Positions 9,680-21,299 are shown, counted from the first letter of the stretch. The stretch: 64,000 bases of DNA from Ochotona curzoniae (GCF_017591425.1 NW_024466607.1:18484501-18548500), one strand, 5' to 3'. Notes: generated by a model from the letters alone, not told the origin. Program-made: numbers and translations.

Positions 9680-10515
9680 ATTATTTTTAAATGAGGCAAG
9701 TTTTGGCACATTAAACTTATTTCAAGATATGACATTAGGCCATGTTTCTGTACGCGTTCTCTTGAGTAGATCTAATGGACTTCCACATTTTTAAAATGCT
9801 TTTATAATAGCTTCCTAATTACAAATGATGCCTTTTAAATGTGTTTCCTTCTCAGAAAGAGAGTGGCTCCTACTTGCAGGGTGAGTAAATTGTGCTTGTT
9901 TCTTAATGTTTTTGCGTCACCAGCTTATAAGAAGCGAAAGGTTGAGCAACACAAACAGCTATTTGGGCTGTAGAAATGGTGAAAGCCAGACAGTGTGTGC
10001 CAGATTTATTTAAGGATTTAATTTAATAATTGAGGGTACTATGTACTTGGGAAAAAATTGCCCTTCAGTGGAGAAGCATTTGCATCTTTGAAACATTTTT
10101 GTTTCACTTGGGACCAGGAATTCCCTGCATGTGGCGATGCAGGATCCTGTTTGCAGTATCATCAACTTCGGATGTGTTAGTATTTGTTCTGTGCTTGTAA
10201 CAGGGAAACGTGGCAGCATGCGTGGCCCCCATGCAGCTCTTTATTCCCTCTCTCTTACATTCCTCCCTTCTCCTTGCCCTCCTCCCCCCATATCCATGAA
10301 GGGCATTGTCAATCACACACCCAGTGTTTTTTCATTGAGCGTGGGTAAGACCTCAGCATCTCTTTAAACACTGATCTCTGTATAGCTGCTTCCAGGCAAC
10401 TGTTTACAGACAAGAAAGCCTGTCAGTCTAGGATTCAATATATTGATAATCTGCCTAGCCAGCTCAGGCAATTCAGCTTCTAAATCAATTGGTTCAATAT
10501 TCAAAAATCAGGGGT
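9680..10515. other. Unique DNA
   Basis: No confident repeat or gene. Frames of 60-80 codons on both strands at 10010-10367 overlap antisense and carry no motif. Confidence 0.5.
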
Positions 10516-10838
10516 CTGGGCCCAGCAAGATGGCGCAGACAGCGGCTAAATCCTTTCCTTGCATATGCTGGGATCCTATAAGGGCACCGGTTTGGATCCA
10601 GGCTGCTCCACTTCCATTTGGATCCCTGCTTGTGGCCTGGGAAAGCAATGGAGGATGTTCTAAAGCCTTGGGACCCTGCACCTGTGTGCGAGACCCGGAA
10701 GGAGCTCTTGACTTTGGATTGGTTCATCTCTGGCTGTGGCATCCATTTGGGGAGTGAACCAGCAGATGCAAGATCTTTCTGTATCTCCTTCTCTCTGTAA
10801 AGCTGCCTTTCCAATAAAAATAAATAATAAGTGTAAAA
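10516..10838 (+). mobile_element. CSINE, CCAATAAA-tail type
   Basis: Head tgggcccagcaagatggcgc, then agggcaccggtttggatcca, gagacccggaaggagctctt, gagtgaaccagcagatgcaa and tail tttccaataaaaataaataa. The mid-region is well preserved. Confidence 0.92.
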
Positions 10839-10847
10839 AACTTAGTG

Positions 10848-11195
10848 ATCATTGCATGGTCAGTAAGTTAAACCACTGCTTGCAATGTCAACCTTCCATA
10901 TTAGAGTGCCAGTTTGAATTCTGCGCTTCTGTTTTTGATCCAGCTCCCAGCTAATATGCTTGGGGAAGCATCAAAAGATGACCCAAGTGCTTGGGATCCC
11001 GACACCTATGTGAGAGACCCAGATGGAATTCCTGGCTGTTAATTTCTGCCTGACCCAAACCTGACTACTGCAGCCATTTGTGAAGTGAACCAGTGGATGG
11101 AAGATTCTTTCTCTTCTCTCTCTCACTCTTTCATTTCCTCGCTGTCACTTTGCCTTTCAAATAAATAATATATCCTTAAAATAAATTTTAAAAAC
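10848..11195 (+). mobile_element. CSINE, CAAATAAA-tail type
   Basis: Head region gtcagtaagttaaaccactg, then tagagtgccagtttgaattc, tgagagacccagatggaatt, gtgaaccagtggatggaaga and tail gcctttcaaataaataatat. In tandem, same strand, with the copy ending at 10838. Confidence 0.88.
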
Positions 11196-11199
11196 CTTT

Positions 11200-11439
11200 T
11201 TAAAAATTAGCCAAAATGTATTTGGAGATAATGTAAATTTACAAATAGTTCATTTTTAGCAAGGATTGCTGCTTTCCAAACTATTGCTGCAGTGTAACAT
11301 TGGTAAAACTTAAACAACTAACTCTTTCATTAGAAACAGTGTACAAAGGGTATTCCAGACTGACAATTTATATAATAGCTGACACTTGGACAGGATCATA
11401 TCAGCCATGTGTGAAACTGCCCCAAACATCTCTTTCTTT
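11200..11439. other. Unique DNA
   Basis: Nothing recognised; this is the flank of the young SINE that follows. Confidence 0.5.
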
Positions 11440-11454
11440 AGAAACACACTGCTC

Positions 11455-11781
11455 GGGCCTGGCGCGGTGGCGCAAGTGGTTAAGGTCGTCACCTTGCACG
11501 CCCGGGATCCCATATGGGCGCCGGTTCTAATCCCGGCAGCCCCGCTTCCCTTCCAGCTCCCTGCCTGTGGCCCAGGAAAGCATTTGAGGACTGCCTAAAG
11601 CCTTGGGACCCTGCACCCGCGTGGGAGACCCGGAAGAGGCTCCTGGCTTCGGATAGGCATAGCATCGGCTGTTGTGCTCACTTGGGGAGTGAATCATCGG
11701 ACGGAAGATCTTCCTCTCTGTCTCTCCTCTCTGTATATCCGCCTTTACAATGAAAAAAAAAAAAAATCTAAAAAAAAAAAA
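11455..11781 (+). mobile_element. CSINE, young type, with perfect 15-bp TSD
   Basis: The head contains an exact Pol III A-box match (tggcgcaagtgg, 11468-11479) and a near B box (ggttctaatcc, 11523-11533). It then has cacccgcgtgggagacccgg, gtgaatcatcggacggaaga and ctgtatatccgcctttacaa, with a long A tail. The TSD agaaacacactgctc is perfect at 11440-11454 and 11782-11796, so insertion is recent. Confidence 0.97.
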
Positions 11782-11796
11782 AGAAACACACTGCTC

Positions 11797-12317
11797 GCTC
11801 ACTGACCTTCATTCTTTTTAGTTCTCCCAGCCTACGGTTTAGTTGTTTTCCACCCCATGAAAATTCATCACCATATCCCAGCACTGTGGCAGACGGAGAG
11901 ATCTCTGGCCCGGCATCACTTTGGAGGTCTTTCCTGCCTGCCCTTTCTTGCTGAGTAGTTTTACCACTTGTGAGAAAGGGTAACAACTACATCAGAGGCT
12001 CATCATGTTTACTAGCCACAAACCCCCAAATACCCCAGACCTGACCCTAGCAGGGTGGTCAGAACAGGGACACTGGGAGCCACAGATAGTCACCTCCTTA
12101 CCCTGTACTGCTGCCCAGAGCTGTCAAAAACCATCAATCCATCCCCAGGACTGGACACACTGGGATCCTGGGCCCTGCCTTTCTGTCTCTTCTCTGTTTC
12201 CCTGGATAGGCTCCGGTCCCCCAGCACATCCATCCTGACTTCTTTCTTTTGGTGACAGTTTTCACTGTAACAGTGCTGCAGATGAGGAAGAGACAGGAAA
12301 AGAAACAGAGGGTCAAG
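11797..12317. other. Unique DNA
   Basis: No recognised repeat. Overlapping frames at 12005-12316 on both strands have no family signature. Confidence 0.5.
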
Positions 12318-12353
12318 AAGGGGTTCTATTTTTACAATATTTTTACAATATTT

Positions 12354-12652
12354 TTAAAGATTTATTTTATTTTTATTGGAAAGGCATATCCACAGAGAGA
12401 AAGATCCTTTGCCTGCTGGTTCATGCCCCAAGTGGCCAAAATGGCCAGAGATGAGCTGATCTGAAGCCAGGAGTCAGGAGCTTCTTTTAGGCCTCCTACA
12501 TGGGTGCATTGTGCCAAGGCTTTGGGCCAACCTCCACTGCCCTCCAAGGCTACAAGCAGGGAGCTGGAAGGGAAGTGAAGCAGCCAGGATATGAACCAGG
12601 ATGTGGAGTCCTGGCAGATGCAAGTCAGCCAGTGTACTATCACACTGGTCTA
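12354..12652 (-). mobile_element. CSINE with long, imperfect TSD
   Basis: Tail aaagatttattttattttta then ttggaaaggcatatc, body gatgagctgatctgaagcca, tcctacatgggtgcattgtg and a head ending at actggtc. The flanks aaggggttctatttttac (about 12318) and aaggggttttatttttag (about 12654) are a likely 18-bp TSD with two differences. Confidence 0.92.
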
Positions 12653-12671
12653 AAGGGGTTTTATTTTTAGA

Positions 12672-13339
12672 AATGCTCTCTCCAATCAGTAGGACCTGTC
12701 CTTGTCACCTTGGGACTCCACCCCCAAATCTAGCCACCCCAGTGTTGGCTCCCAGTGAGGCCTCCAGCTGACCTAAGTGTGAAGGTGCATGACTTGGAGT
12801 TTGTGATCTCGATCCAAGGGGCAAGTAATGCAAGGTTCAATGTCTGAGTCCCTCTAAGGTGAGGTCAGCATAAGGCCTCCTCAGAGACCTCAAGACAGCT
12901 GTATTTGTATTCAGGCAGTGTAGATCACGAATGACCGACTGATACATTCTCTTTCATTTTGAAAGCAAGTGTTTACCAAATTCCTAACAACAGGGCTTTT
13001 GGTCTAAAGTGTCTCTTAATCTTGGATTTGATCACAAGTGGCTCCCTGCTCACCAAGGGTTGCATACAGCAGTAGCTCATGATTAGGAACGCCTCATTTG
13101 CATATGAAATAAACAGCACACTTGATTGGCCCGTTGAACATTTAGGGTTGAGCCAATAAAAGGAGATAGGTGGATTTGAGCAGAGATTTGGGTTATAATG
13201 AAATATTTTCTTGAGTCCAAGCAGCAGTTTCGTGACCTTAAGGCCAGTCCTGGGGGAATGAAATAAGGGCAAAATTTCCATTCTTTTGCTGATACCACTG
13301 CTGTAGCAGACTTGTTCTGAAAATTAGGTGCCATGAAGA
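12672..13339. other. Unique DNA with motif-rich block
   Basis: No repeat recognised. At 13090-13165 there is an octamer-like atttgcatatg, an inverted CCAAT (gattggcccg) and a direct one (gagccaataaaa) within about 75 bp. Described further as a finding. Confidence 0.45.
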
Positions 13340-13343
13340 TCAT

Positions 13344-13425
13344 GCTAGCATTCAATGAAAATTGATTAGATTCCCACTATGGGTGTACCACTGTACCCAG
13401 AGCATGATTGTTAGGTGCTTCTAAT
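13344..13425 (+). mobile_element. Possible L2 fragment
   Basis: The order gcattcaatgaaaattgatt, cccactatgggtgtaccact recalls the L2 phrase with tactatgtgccaggcact. Weak and short. Confidence 0.25.
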
Positions 13426-13463
13426 GGCTGTTAGGAATGTAGCAAAGAAGATAAAAGCTTATG

Positions 13464-13547
13464 GGGCTGGCGTTGTGGCACAGTGAATGAAGCTTGTTAG
13501 CAACACCAACCCCAGGATATGTTGTTTTCATACCAGTTGCTTACTGA
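13464..13547 (+). mobile_element. CSINE head fragment, 3'-truncated
   Basis: Opens ggctggcgttgtggcacagt, then caacaccaaccccaggatat and catacagttgcttac-like sequence. The copy ends at a T run, without body or tail. Confidence 0.6.
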
Positions 13548-14035
13548 CTCATTTTTTTTTGGGATCACCAGGGCAGGAGAAGAGAGCATGGGAGAGTAGA
13601 GCAATAGCAATTAGATGCTTCTGTGAATGGAATGTAGCAGAGGGGATGTGTGTACTTCCGGGCTCAATGGAGGAAGGCTAGTCACTGGGCCAGGTTCAAG
13701 TTCAAGGGAATAAAATGCCATCCTCCCAAGAATCTGCAAGAGAAAGGTGCTCGGATGCTGATGAGAAGAATGTCTGGCTCTCTGCTTCCACCTGGCAACC
13801 AAGGACACTTTTCTCTCTTCTTTGATTAGTAAATTGGAAAAGAAAGAAAGAAAGAAAAGAATGAACGATGTTTTCATTGCTATGACAGTGGATCAGATCA
13901 ACATGGCAAATGCCTCCGGATGATGGAAATGATTGTGCCACAACTATCAAAAGGAACTGGTGGAGAACAGCCGTGTGAACTGGTTCAACACTTTAAGGGA
14001 AGACACATCTGCTACTTCTACTTTGAGAACTTGTA
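13548..14035. other. Unique DNA with a short (GAAA)n
   Basis: No repeat except a (GAAA)n run near 13838-13860. The minus frames at 13611-13950 overlap this run and have no signature. Confidence 0.5.
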
Positions 14036-14039
14036 TGTT

Positions 14040-14510
14040 ATGGTTCACAGAATCACAGTCCTGGAAACAAATTTCACCTCCTAACCCCCAGAACCTACAC
14101 TGGATTACAAGCAAAGTGTAATTAGGGACACAGATCCTAACAGCTGACCTTCAAGTGGTGAGATGATCCTGGCTTACCTGGATGGGCCTAAGGTCATCAG
14201 TGTGGAGCTTCAAGCTAGAAGAAGGAGCTGGAAGGAAAGTCAGAACCAAGGGCAGCCGCAGGAGGAAGAGTCAGCGGACATTGGCTGGCTTTGGAGGTGG
14301 GGAAGGAGCCACAGCCAAGGAGTGCAGGAAGCTTCTAGAAAGGGTCTCTCCTTACGATTTCCAGAAGGGACACAGACTGGCTGACATCGTGATGTAGCCC
14401 CTTGACACTCATGTGGGACTTCCAGAGAGGTAGTATAATAAGCTTGTGTAGTTTTAAGACACCGGTTTGTGGTTATTTGTTATAACAGCTACAGGAAGCT
14501 AGTACACATC
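14040..14510 (+). mobile_element. Ancient LTR-like repeat (MaLR type)
   Basis: A series of phrases resembles a widespread old mammalian LTR-like repeat: cctaacccccagaacctaca near the start, gccaaggagtgcaggaagct, gacacagactggctgacatc, and an end like gtttgtggttatttgttata followed by acagctacaggaagctagta. I am sure it is an old repeat and less sure of the family. The 70-codon frames inside it are not genes. Confidence 0.5.
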
Positions 14511-14514
14511 CCAG

Positions 14515-15228
14515 GATTCCTCTCAGAGAAGGGTTAGAGCAGATGGGCATTGCCTGGGAACTATAGGATTGAATTTTTTCTTGTCGAGATTCTTCCACAA
14601 ATCCTGAAAAGTCCCTACAGGAAGGAAAGAAAAATGGAAAGGCACGTTTTGGGGGAAAACGCTAAAGATGCATTTCTTCTGTCCTACTCCTAAGGAGGCT
14701 TGTCAAACTGTTAGGAACTCACGCAAAATAAGGGAAGAAGAGGAACAGGACATGCTCCAAATTTGTGAGAATTTCACTTGGCATTAGGAAAACTACTTTT
14801 TTTTTTTTGGCTAAAATTCAGCAAGTATTCAGAGAAGTGACAGATGAATGGATTTTAGAACAAATAAGAGCTGGGGTTGAAATGTTAGAGAATGGCTTTG
14901 TGTGTGAGCTTTTCTTCGGGTCGGGCAAACAATTAGAATTGTGAATGATGTGCACGATCTTCTGCTTGAGTCCAGGGTGAACAGCAAGGTATTAGCTTCC
15001 ATACAACAGCCTCTCCACCCCCTCACTCCTTGGCACAGCTCGGCCACAGCTTCCCTACCACTGAGGATCAAGCAGCAGGTTTGCTGTGTGCTGGGTGGAC
15101 CCTCAATCCCCCTGCCTTCCTCAGCGGGAATTCATCCCTCTCAGTTCCTAGAACTTCTCACTGTCCCCACCCCAACCCCGAGACTAGGCCTATGCTTCTC
15201 CTTTCTCTGGGAAAACATTATCTTTTTG
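14515..15228. other. Unique DNA
   Basis: Contains a 10-base T run near 14800. No gene or repeat recognised. Confidence 0.5.
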
Positions 15229-15231
15229 GTT

Positions 15232-15528
15232 ATTTATTTATTTATTTTTCATTTTGTTTTAAAAGGCAGAGAGAAACAAAAACAAAGAGATCTTCTATCA
15301 GCTGCTTCCCTCCCGAAATGCCTGCAGCAAATAGTCTGGAGGCTGAATGCCATCCAGGACTCTCCCATGGGTGGCAGAGATCCACATCCTTGAGCCATTG
15401 CCAACACCCAGGGTGTGCATTAGCAGGAAACTGGATAGGAAGTGGAGCTAAGACTCAATGTCTGCCACTCTGATATAGGATGTAGGCGTCCCAAGTGGGG
15501 CCTCAGCTGCTGTACCACATGCCCATCC
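15232..15528 (-). mobile_element. CSINE, old type
   Basis: Tail (TTTA)n near 15232-15246, then aaaaggcagagagaaacaaa, cccatgggtggcagagatcc, ggtgtgcattagcaggaaac and a head ending ctgtaccacatgcccatcc. The ggtggcag/caggaaac variant marks the old subfamily. Confidence 0.85.
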
Positions 15529-15529
15529 T

Positions 15530-16815
15530 GGAAAGACTCTCTTCACTGTTTCTATTACGCTGAACTATGCCATTCTATTTTTTAGGTCATAACCCAGACA
15601 TGAGCCCTCCAGGGAGTGGCTGCAGCCCCTCCCTGTTCACATGGTGCCCCTGCTGGCCAGCAGGTGGGTTTCTGAGCAGGGTGATTCAAATCCCCCCAAT
15701 TCTTTCCAGAAGGTCTGAGAACCCTTTGTCCTCAGCTGAAGCAGAAGGGGAATGAGTGGCTGCCTTAACTTGGAGCCACTCCATGTCCCTGCCACTTCCA
15801 TTACACCAGAACATACATGGTGCCACCCAGTTGCTAGAGACAGATGTTGTCTGGTGACAATGTCTTAGCAGAGAGAGCAGGATGTAAATTTTGGTGGACA
15901 CAAACTCCTTAAGCAGTCTGATACTCAACTAGACCCCAAGCTCTCTATGAAGAGTAGACCCGATGGTGTTCCAGACGCCTAACTACATTGTCCACTGTCA
16001 TATTCCTTTTGCCAGTATCAGGCGTGGCATACATACTCCATACAGAGGATGCCCAATGAAAAGCAGCCAGTGCTTGACTTGGGCCAAGAGTGGGTCCCAA
16101 AGGCAGATTGTGTTCTTGAAGCACCTTTGCCACACCACGCAATAGGAGCTGGAAGAGGGAGACAGAAGGCTTCTGCCACTGGACAAGCCCCTCCAAGGCA
16201 TCAGCTCCCACCACAGCCAGTGGTAGTCATTGTGAGAAGAGAGGTTCCATCACAGCAGGTGCCTGTCGAGGCCCAAACCTCCTCTTGGGGAATAGAGCAT
16301 GAGAAAATGCATGTTAACAGCATGTTCTGGGGCCAAGAGGAAAATCGTGTAGTTGCAAGTTCCGGCCTTGCAGTCCCTCAGCTCATGTGCACCTGCTGCT
16401 GAGTCCAAGGAAGTGGCTGGGGAATATGTCTTTTCTCTGCTTCTGTATCAGCTATGACTGTGAAGTGCTTCTGCACAAGTGGCTTTTTTGTGTGCGGTTG
16501 TTGGTGTGAGCATGGAATAGAAGAAAGCAATCACCCATCAGATTGTCTGCATAGAAAAGAGGCGATGAATAGGCATGATGTGCCATTGACTTATGAAATT
16601 GGAGAAATATAATTCACTATCTCAAGCAGAGTGGTTCTATTCAGAAACTCCTTAGGTAAGGAGGCAATGCCTGGTCTTGCAAAACTGGGGCCTTCTGCTT
16701 TACCACATGAAGCCCTAAAGAGACCAAGACAGACACAAATGATGACACTCAAACACTCCACCCCGACTGCCCTATATCTGGAAAAACACTGCTATTTATC
16801 TGCTCCCCACAACAC
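15530..16815. other. Unique DNA
   Basis: Mostly unrecognised. About 15940-16070 (aagctctctatgaagagtag, ccagtatcaggcgtggcata, gatgcccaatgaaaagc) weakly follows the L2 3' end layout, but it is too diverged for a firm call. Confidence 0.45.
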
Positions 16816-16816
16816 T

Positions 16817-17139
16817 TTTTTTTTAATTGATTTGCTTTTATTGGGAAGGTAGGTTTACACAGAGGCGAGACAAAGATTTTTCCATCCACTGGTTCACTCC
16901 CAAATAGTCACAATGGCCAGAGCTGAGCAGATCCAAAGCTAGAAGCCAGGAACTTCGTCCAGGTTTCCCAGGTGGGTACAAGGTCCCCTGGCTTTGAGCC
17001 ATCCTCCACTACTTTCCTAGGCTACAAGCAAGGAGTTGGATGGGAAGTGGAGCAGCTGGAAAATGAACCAGCACCCATATGAGATCCTGGTACTTGCAAT
17101 ATAAGGATTTAGCCAATTGAGCCACTGAGCTGGGTCCCC
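16817..17139 (-). mobile_element. CSINE, CCAATAAA-tail type
   Basis: Tail tttgcttttattgggaaggt, body agctgagcagatccaaagct, gatgggaagtggagcagctg, and head ending actgagctgggtcccc. Confidence 0.92.
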
Positions 17140-17560
17140 GAAAGCATTTTTCACAAGCTCCAGGACCCCAGGGCTGGCTCAGGCCAAAGGCTCAGTGCTC
17201 ATCACTGTCCTCTATCTTCTACCATGTCTGTCTTTGGTGGCACAGCAGAAAAGGGCAGTCAGGCAGTCCTGGGCAGCCCCCAGACAATGTAGGGCTCTGT
17301 GTGGTCTTGCTCATTTCCCCTGGACTTTGTGGGGAAAGACAAGCTTTCTACTATCCAGTGGTCCCTCGAGCCTTGGACATTGAATGCCAAACAAATGGGA
17401 GCTGGGTCACAATCTCCTGGTGAAGTGGTCATGCCCTAGGCAGTGGAGTTGGTGTCTGTGGAAGAGCAGGGACAAAGCCAAAGAGTCTATTGGGTTCCTG
17501 TTCCAAAAGCCAGCCCTTTGGAGCTGGTTCTGTGAACTCTCAGCGTTCACCGATGTAATC
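17140..17560. other. Unique DNA
   Basis: Nothing recognised. Confidence 0.5.
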
Positions 17561-17561
17561 T

Positions 17562-17640
17562 CTTTCATTTATTATTTATTATTTTTCATGATACAGTATA
17601 ACAAGCTCAGGGAGTTCCTCTTCCCCATTCCCCCTCCTCG
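17562..17640 (-). mobile_element. L1 3'-end fragment
   Basis: Reads ttattatttttcatgataca, then caagctcagggagttcctct and ccccattccccctcc. This is the reverse of the 3' terminus at 8700-8790 (tatggaactgtatcat, gaattggggagggg). It is a short 5'-truncated L1 insertion. Confidence 0.55.
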
Positions 17641-17649
17641 CTGATCAGA

Positions 17650-18118
17650 ATCTCACTGTCTTTCCCTAGCCCTTGGCTCTGCAGACCTTCATAGGCACAT
17701 GTAACTCTGAACCTGACATGCGTTCTGGATTTTTTTTTGGCTCCAGAAGGACCCAGGCTATCCCATGCATTCTCTGAATCCGTCCTCTGAGCAGTGGACT
17801 CCCTGACTATACACATGCTATGTCTGAGTGGTCTGCATCAGACACGAAGTCTTGTAGATGATTTAGCTCACTTACTCTTCACATGTCTTCTGTACTTGAG
17901 ACCTTAATGGGACTCAAGTGACTCAGGACGATATCCAGGCATGGCGAAGGGGAACTGCTGCCACTCCACAGCTCCTGGTCCTGAATCTGAGCTCTTAGCC
18001 TGCTCCTTCCACTCATTTGCATGAAATATGTTGGTTCTTCTGAAATCACAGGTCTGTTTTGAAGTCTCTAGACTTTCCCTCCACCATTATTAGAAATGTA
18101 AGCGAAGGAAGTCAGCAT
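17650..18118. other. Unique DNA
   Basis: Nothing recognised. Confidence 0.45.
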
Positions 18119-18121
18119 TTA

Positions 18122-18415
18122 TAAGCCTTGCGGTAAGATGGCCACAGCCCACACGGAGGACCTGTGTTTGATTTTTGCCTTTGACACTGATGCCAACTTT
18201 CTGCAGATGCACACCCTGGAAGGTAGCAGGTGGTTACCTAAGTGATTGTGTTCCTAACACTTATGTGGAAGATCCACACTGAGCTCCTTTCTCTAGGCTT
18301 TGGGCGATCTGGCCCAGCTCTAATGGTTGTGGACATTGGGAAGTGGGCTAGCAGATGGAAGCTTTCCATCTCTCTACCTTGCAAGTACATAAATTCATAA
18401 ATTCTTTTCTTAAAT
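18122..18415 (+). mobile_element. CSINE, old type
   Basis: Head cttgcggtaagatggccaca, then gatgcacaccctggaaggta, acttatgtggaagatccaca, gtgggctagcagatggaagc, and tail caagtacataaattcata. Confidence 0.75.
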
Positions 18416-18419
18416 ATAG

Positions 18420-19735
18420 ACAATAATGATGTTTATAAAATAAGGAGTAAAGACTCCTATACCCCAGCCTCAACCAGTAATCCCTCACCAGAGGTACCAC
18501 TGGTCATGGCTTCAGTGTGTCCTTCCCACTCTTTGCAACACTGCCGAGCACACCCATGTGTACTTGCAGCACTGGAATCCCTTTTGTAAAACGGAGTGGA
18601 ATAGTTGGCGGTGGCCTTGGTGGGGCAAATATTTTGCAAGGAAGTTCATTCTATGAGCCAGATTGTTCCCTGTGTTCCCGAGACCTCCCTGGGCTTACCT
18701 CAGCTGCAGCGGCCTCTCCCGCTGGCCTTCTCCAGAGACCCCAGCTGAGCCTTCTGCTCTGTGAGATTGGCGGTGCTCAGCACTGTGAAGATGGGAGAAC
18801 CAATACATTAATTCCATTCAACACCCTAGGGTGGCTAATTAGCATATTCAGAGCCGTTCTCTGAGCCAACCCCTCAGCCCGCTTAATCAGCATAAGAAGA
18901 TTGGAAGTAATTTTCAACGGGTGAAATCAGCAGCCACATACTCAGCTGGGTTCAGTGCTAAATGAAGATACGGGATCCCTGGTTCCAAAAGCAGGACACA
19001 GTACTCTTTAGGAGAAGCCAGCACAATGCTTTTCCCTTTCTTCCACTGTCACCCTCTGCACCTGCTACAGTGCTCTGCTGTCCTGTTACTTGTCATTCAG
19101 TGCCACATTCCCTCAACCCTAGGTTGAGACCTATGGGAGACTGTAGGCGTTCCCAGGCTCCCTAGTGGAAGGGAGGGGTCCTGTCTAGTGACACAGCTTG
19201 CTCCCAAGGCCCATAGCTTGCCAGGTTCCCTTCCTGCCAGCACTGGCCAAATGCATAGGATCTAGCTGGAGGCAGAAATGTGGAGACAGCATCTCTTCTT
19301 CCTGTAGATCCATCTCCCAGCCTGCAGTAGATCAGTGGGTGGGTGGGCAGCCCTGAGAGTATTGCAACCTCTGCACTGGCATGAGTTGGATCCCTGGATG
19401 AGACACTGTGACACTGCCAATTTGGGGTCCAGGTGTCCTACTCAGCAATACCACAGGATACTAGTGTCAACATCAACAATTCCCACACCCTTACTGCGGA
19501 CCCAAGTTGAAGCAAAGGGTGACAGTGGAAAGGAGGTGGATGCCATGTGGAGTCCAAGATCCTGGGGGTAGGGGTGAGGGAGCAGAAAAGCTAAGAATCT
19601 ACCTGGTAGGCAACAGGAGCCTGGCCTGTGGGCTCCAAACCCTTGCATGCATTCCATTGTGTCTTTAAATTTTACCTGCAAAATTAGTGTAGAAGATAAA
19701 ATTATGAATTATAAAAAAATGTACTAACCTAGTAC
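18420..19735. other. Unique DNA with a homeodomain-motif block
   Basis: No repeat recognised over 1.3 kb. At 18833-18900 lie ggctaattagcatattc and cttaatcagcataag, similar to homeodomain/POU sites. Frames of 67-115 codons have no signature. Confidence 0.45.
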
Positions 19736-19739
19736 GAAA

Positions 19740-19925
19740 TGTAGAGAGAAAGATTTTATATACTAATTTATTCCCCAAAGGACTGCAGCATCCAAGGCTG
19801 GACCAGGATGATGCTGGGAGCTAGAGGTCAATGCAGGTGTCAGGGACCTCACTCCTTCATGCATCACTCCTGGTTCCCAGGGTATATGTAAGCAGCAAAA
19901 CAGAGTCAGGATTGGAGCACATAGA
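19740..19925 (-). mobile_element. CSINE fragment, old, diverged
   Basis: Order aatttattccccaaaggact, gcagcatccaaggctggacc, gctgggagctagaggtcaat, tcccagggtatatgtaagca, agtcaggattggagca. The tail and head are unclear. Confidence 0.55.
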
Positions 19926-19981
19926 GAAGAGCTCACACTTAGGGCTTAGTGATTTTTCTGTCACCATGTTGAAATCCTTCT

Positions 19982-20115
19982 TTGTTTTGGGGTGGGGATT
20001 TGGTATCATGGTTAAGAGATGCCTCTTAGAACACTCACATCAGTTATCAGAGCACCTGGGTTCAAGTTCCTAGCTCCACCTTGGAATCTAGCTATTGCTG
20101 TGTGATAACTATGTA
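19982..20115 (+). mobile_element. CSINE head fragment, 3'-truncated
   Basis: Reads ggtatcatggttaagagatg, ttatcagagcacctgggttc, aagttcctagctccacc. The phrase stops after the ttggaatctagc region, with no tail. Confidence 0.6.
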
Positions 20116-20188
20116 AGCAGGTGCTAACTTGTCTCGTTTAGGGAATAACAACTTAGATTAAAGAGTCTCCCAAGTTCAGCATAGATAC

Positions 20189-20227
20189 TATATATATATA
20201 TATATATATTTTTTTTTTTTTCTTTTT
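20189..20227. repeat. (TA)n followed by poly(T)
   Basis: About ten TA units to 20209, then a T-rich run interrupted by one C. Confidence 0.95.
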
Positions 20228-20285
20228 TTACCTCCTTCTGATCCTTGGTTGGTGAATCTACAGATTTGAAAAAACACAGGTCTAG

Positions 20286-20552
20286 GACCTGGCACGGTAG
20301 CCTAGCGGCTGGAGTCCTTGCTTTGCATGCCCTGGGATCCCATATGGTGCTGGTTCATGTTCTGGTTGTCCCATTTCCCACCCAGCTCCCTGCTTGTGAC
20401 CTGGGAGGGCAGTGGAGGATGGCCAAAGCCTTGGGAACCCATTGTGGCCACTTAGGAGTGAACGGGCAGATGGAGGATTTTTCTCTTTGTCTCCCCTTCT
20501 CTCTGTAGATATAACTTTCCAATAAAAACAAATAAACCTTAAAAAAAAAAAA
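20286..20552 (+). mobile_element. CSINE with an internal deletion
   Basis: Head ggacctggcacggtagccta, then tttgcatgccctgggatccc and cttgggaacccattgtggcc. The segment with the gagacccggaag phrase is missing (about 50 bp deleted near 20433). Tail ttccaataaaaacaaataaa. Flanks aacacaggtctag and aagacaggcctag form an imperfect TSD. Confidence 0.92.
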
Positions 20553-20569
20553 AGACAGGCCTAGCATCC

Positions 20570-21150
20570 GTGGGCATGGAGAGCCACCTGTGGTTTAGTA
20601 TCTCTTTGCTTATGCATTTATGGTTGTAATGCCTTTTGCCTTGTCCTGAAGGTAGTGGCATTGGCCGTACCCATGGTCTCCTTGGGCTCAGCAGGGCATC
20701 AAGTACCTTCTGGGGTGAAATAACTGGGTTAGAGACTCGTTGGAGGAGGAGAAACAGATTTCACAAATCTCACTAAAGACCAACCCATTGCTCACGGCTT
20801 TGAGGCAGCACAGCCAAACTTGTACCACTAGACTGTAATAAAATTGTAGCATATACAGTTGCATGAGGCTGGTAATGCACTGCTTGGTCCGTGAGTGGTG
20901 AATGTTTTGGCTCCATTACACTTGCCATTATCATTGTGGAGCGTACTCCTTGTTTTCAAAGAAGTTGACTTTGTTTTAAAAAACCTTTCAGCAGCCTATC
21001 CCACATCAGGTCGGCCCCTCTCTTGATCGCATCAGGTGGCCATGTGGAGTGACAGATTTAGATTCAGACTGTGGTATTGGTATGATGACAAACCTCTCCC
21101 ATGATCCATTTCTCAGAGTCCCTATCCTTAAGCAACTGCATTTTGAATAA
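20570..21150. other. Unique DNA
   Basis: Nothing recognised. Confidence 0.5.
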
Positions 21151-21154
21151 TAAG

Positions 21155-21278
21155 AAGTCTCAAAAAGCTCACGGAAAATATGTGTTATAATAAACTGTGC
21201 ATGACTTCAAAATTTCTTTGCATCCAAATGAATGCATCTTTTTAGTTTCACTCTCTGTCAACTTTTTGAAGTTTACTT
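21155..21278. mobile_element. Mariner-like MITE, about 125 bp
   Basis: Ends are inverted relative to each other: left aagtctcaaaaagctcacgg, right actttttgaagtttactt, whose reverse gives aagtaaacttcaaaaagt. The interior catgacttcaaaatttcttt matches the copy at 50555. There is no transposase capacity, so this is a non-autonomous DNA transposon. Confidence 0.6.
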
Positions 21279-21299
21279 CCACAGGTAAGAAAGTTCCAA

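Noticed and set aside
14163..14397. Two 71-73 codon plus-strand frames rich in Arg/Ser/Glu
   Set aside because: They lie inside an ancient LTR-like repeat and overlap each other in different phases.
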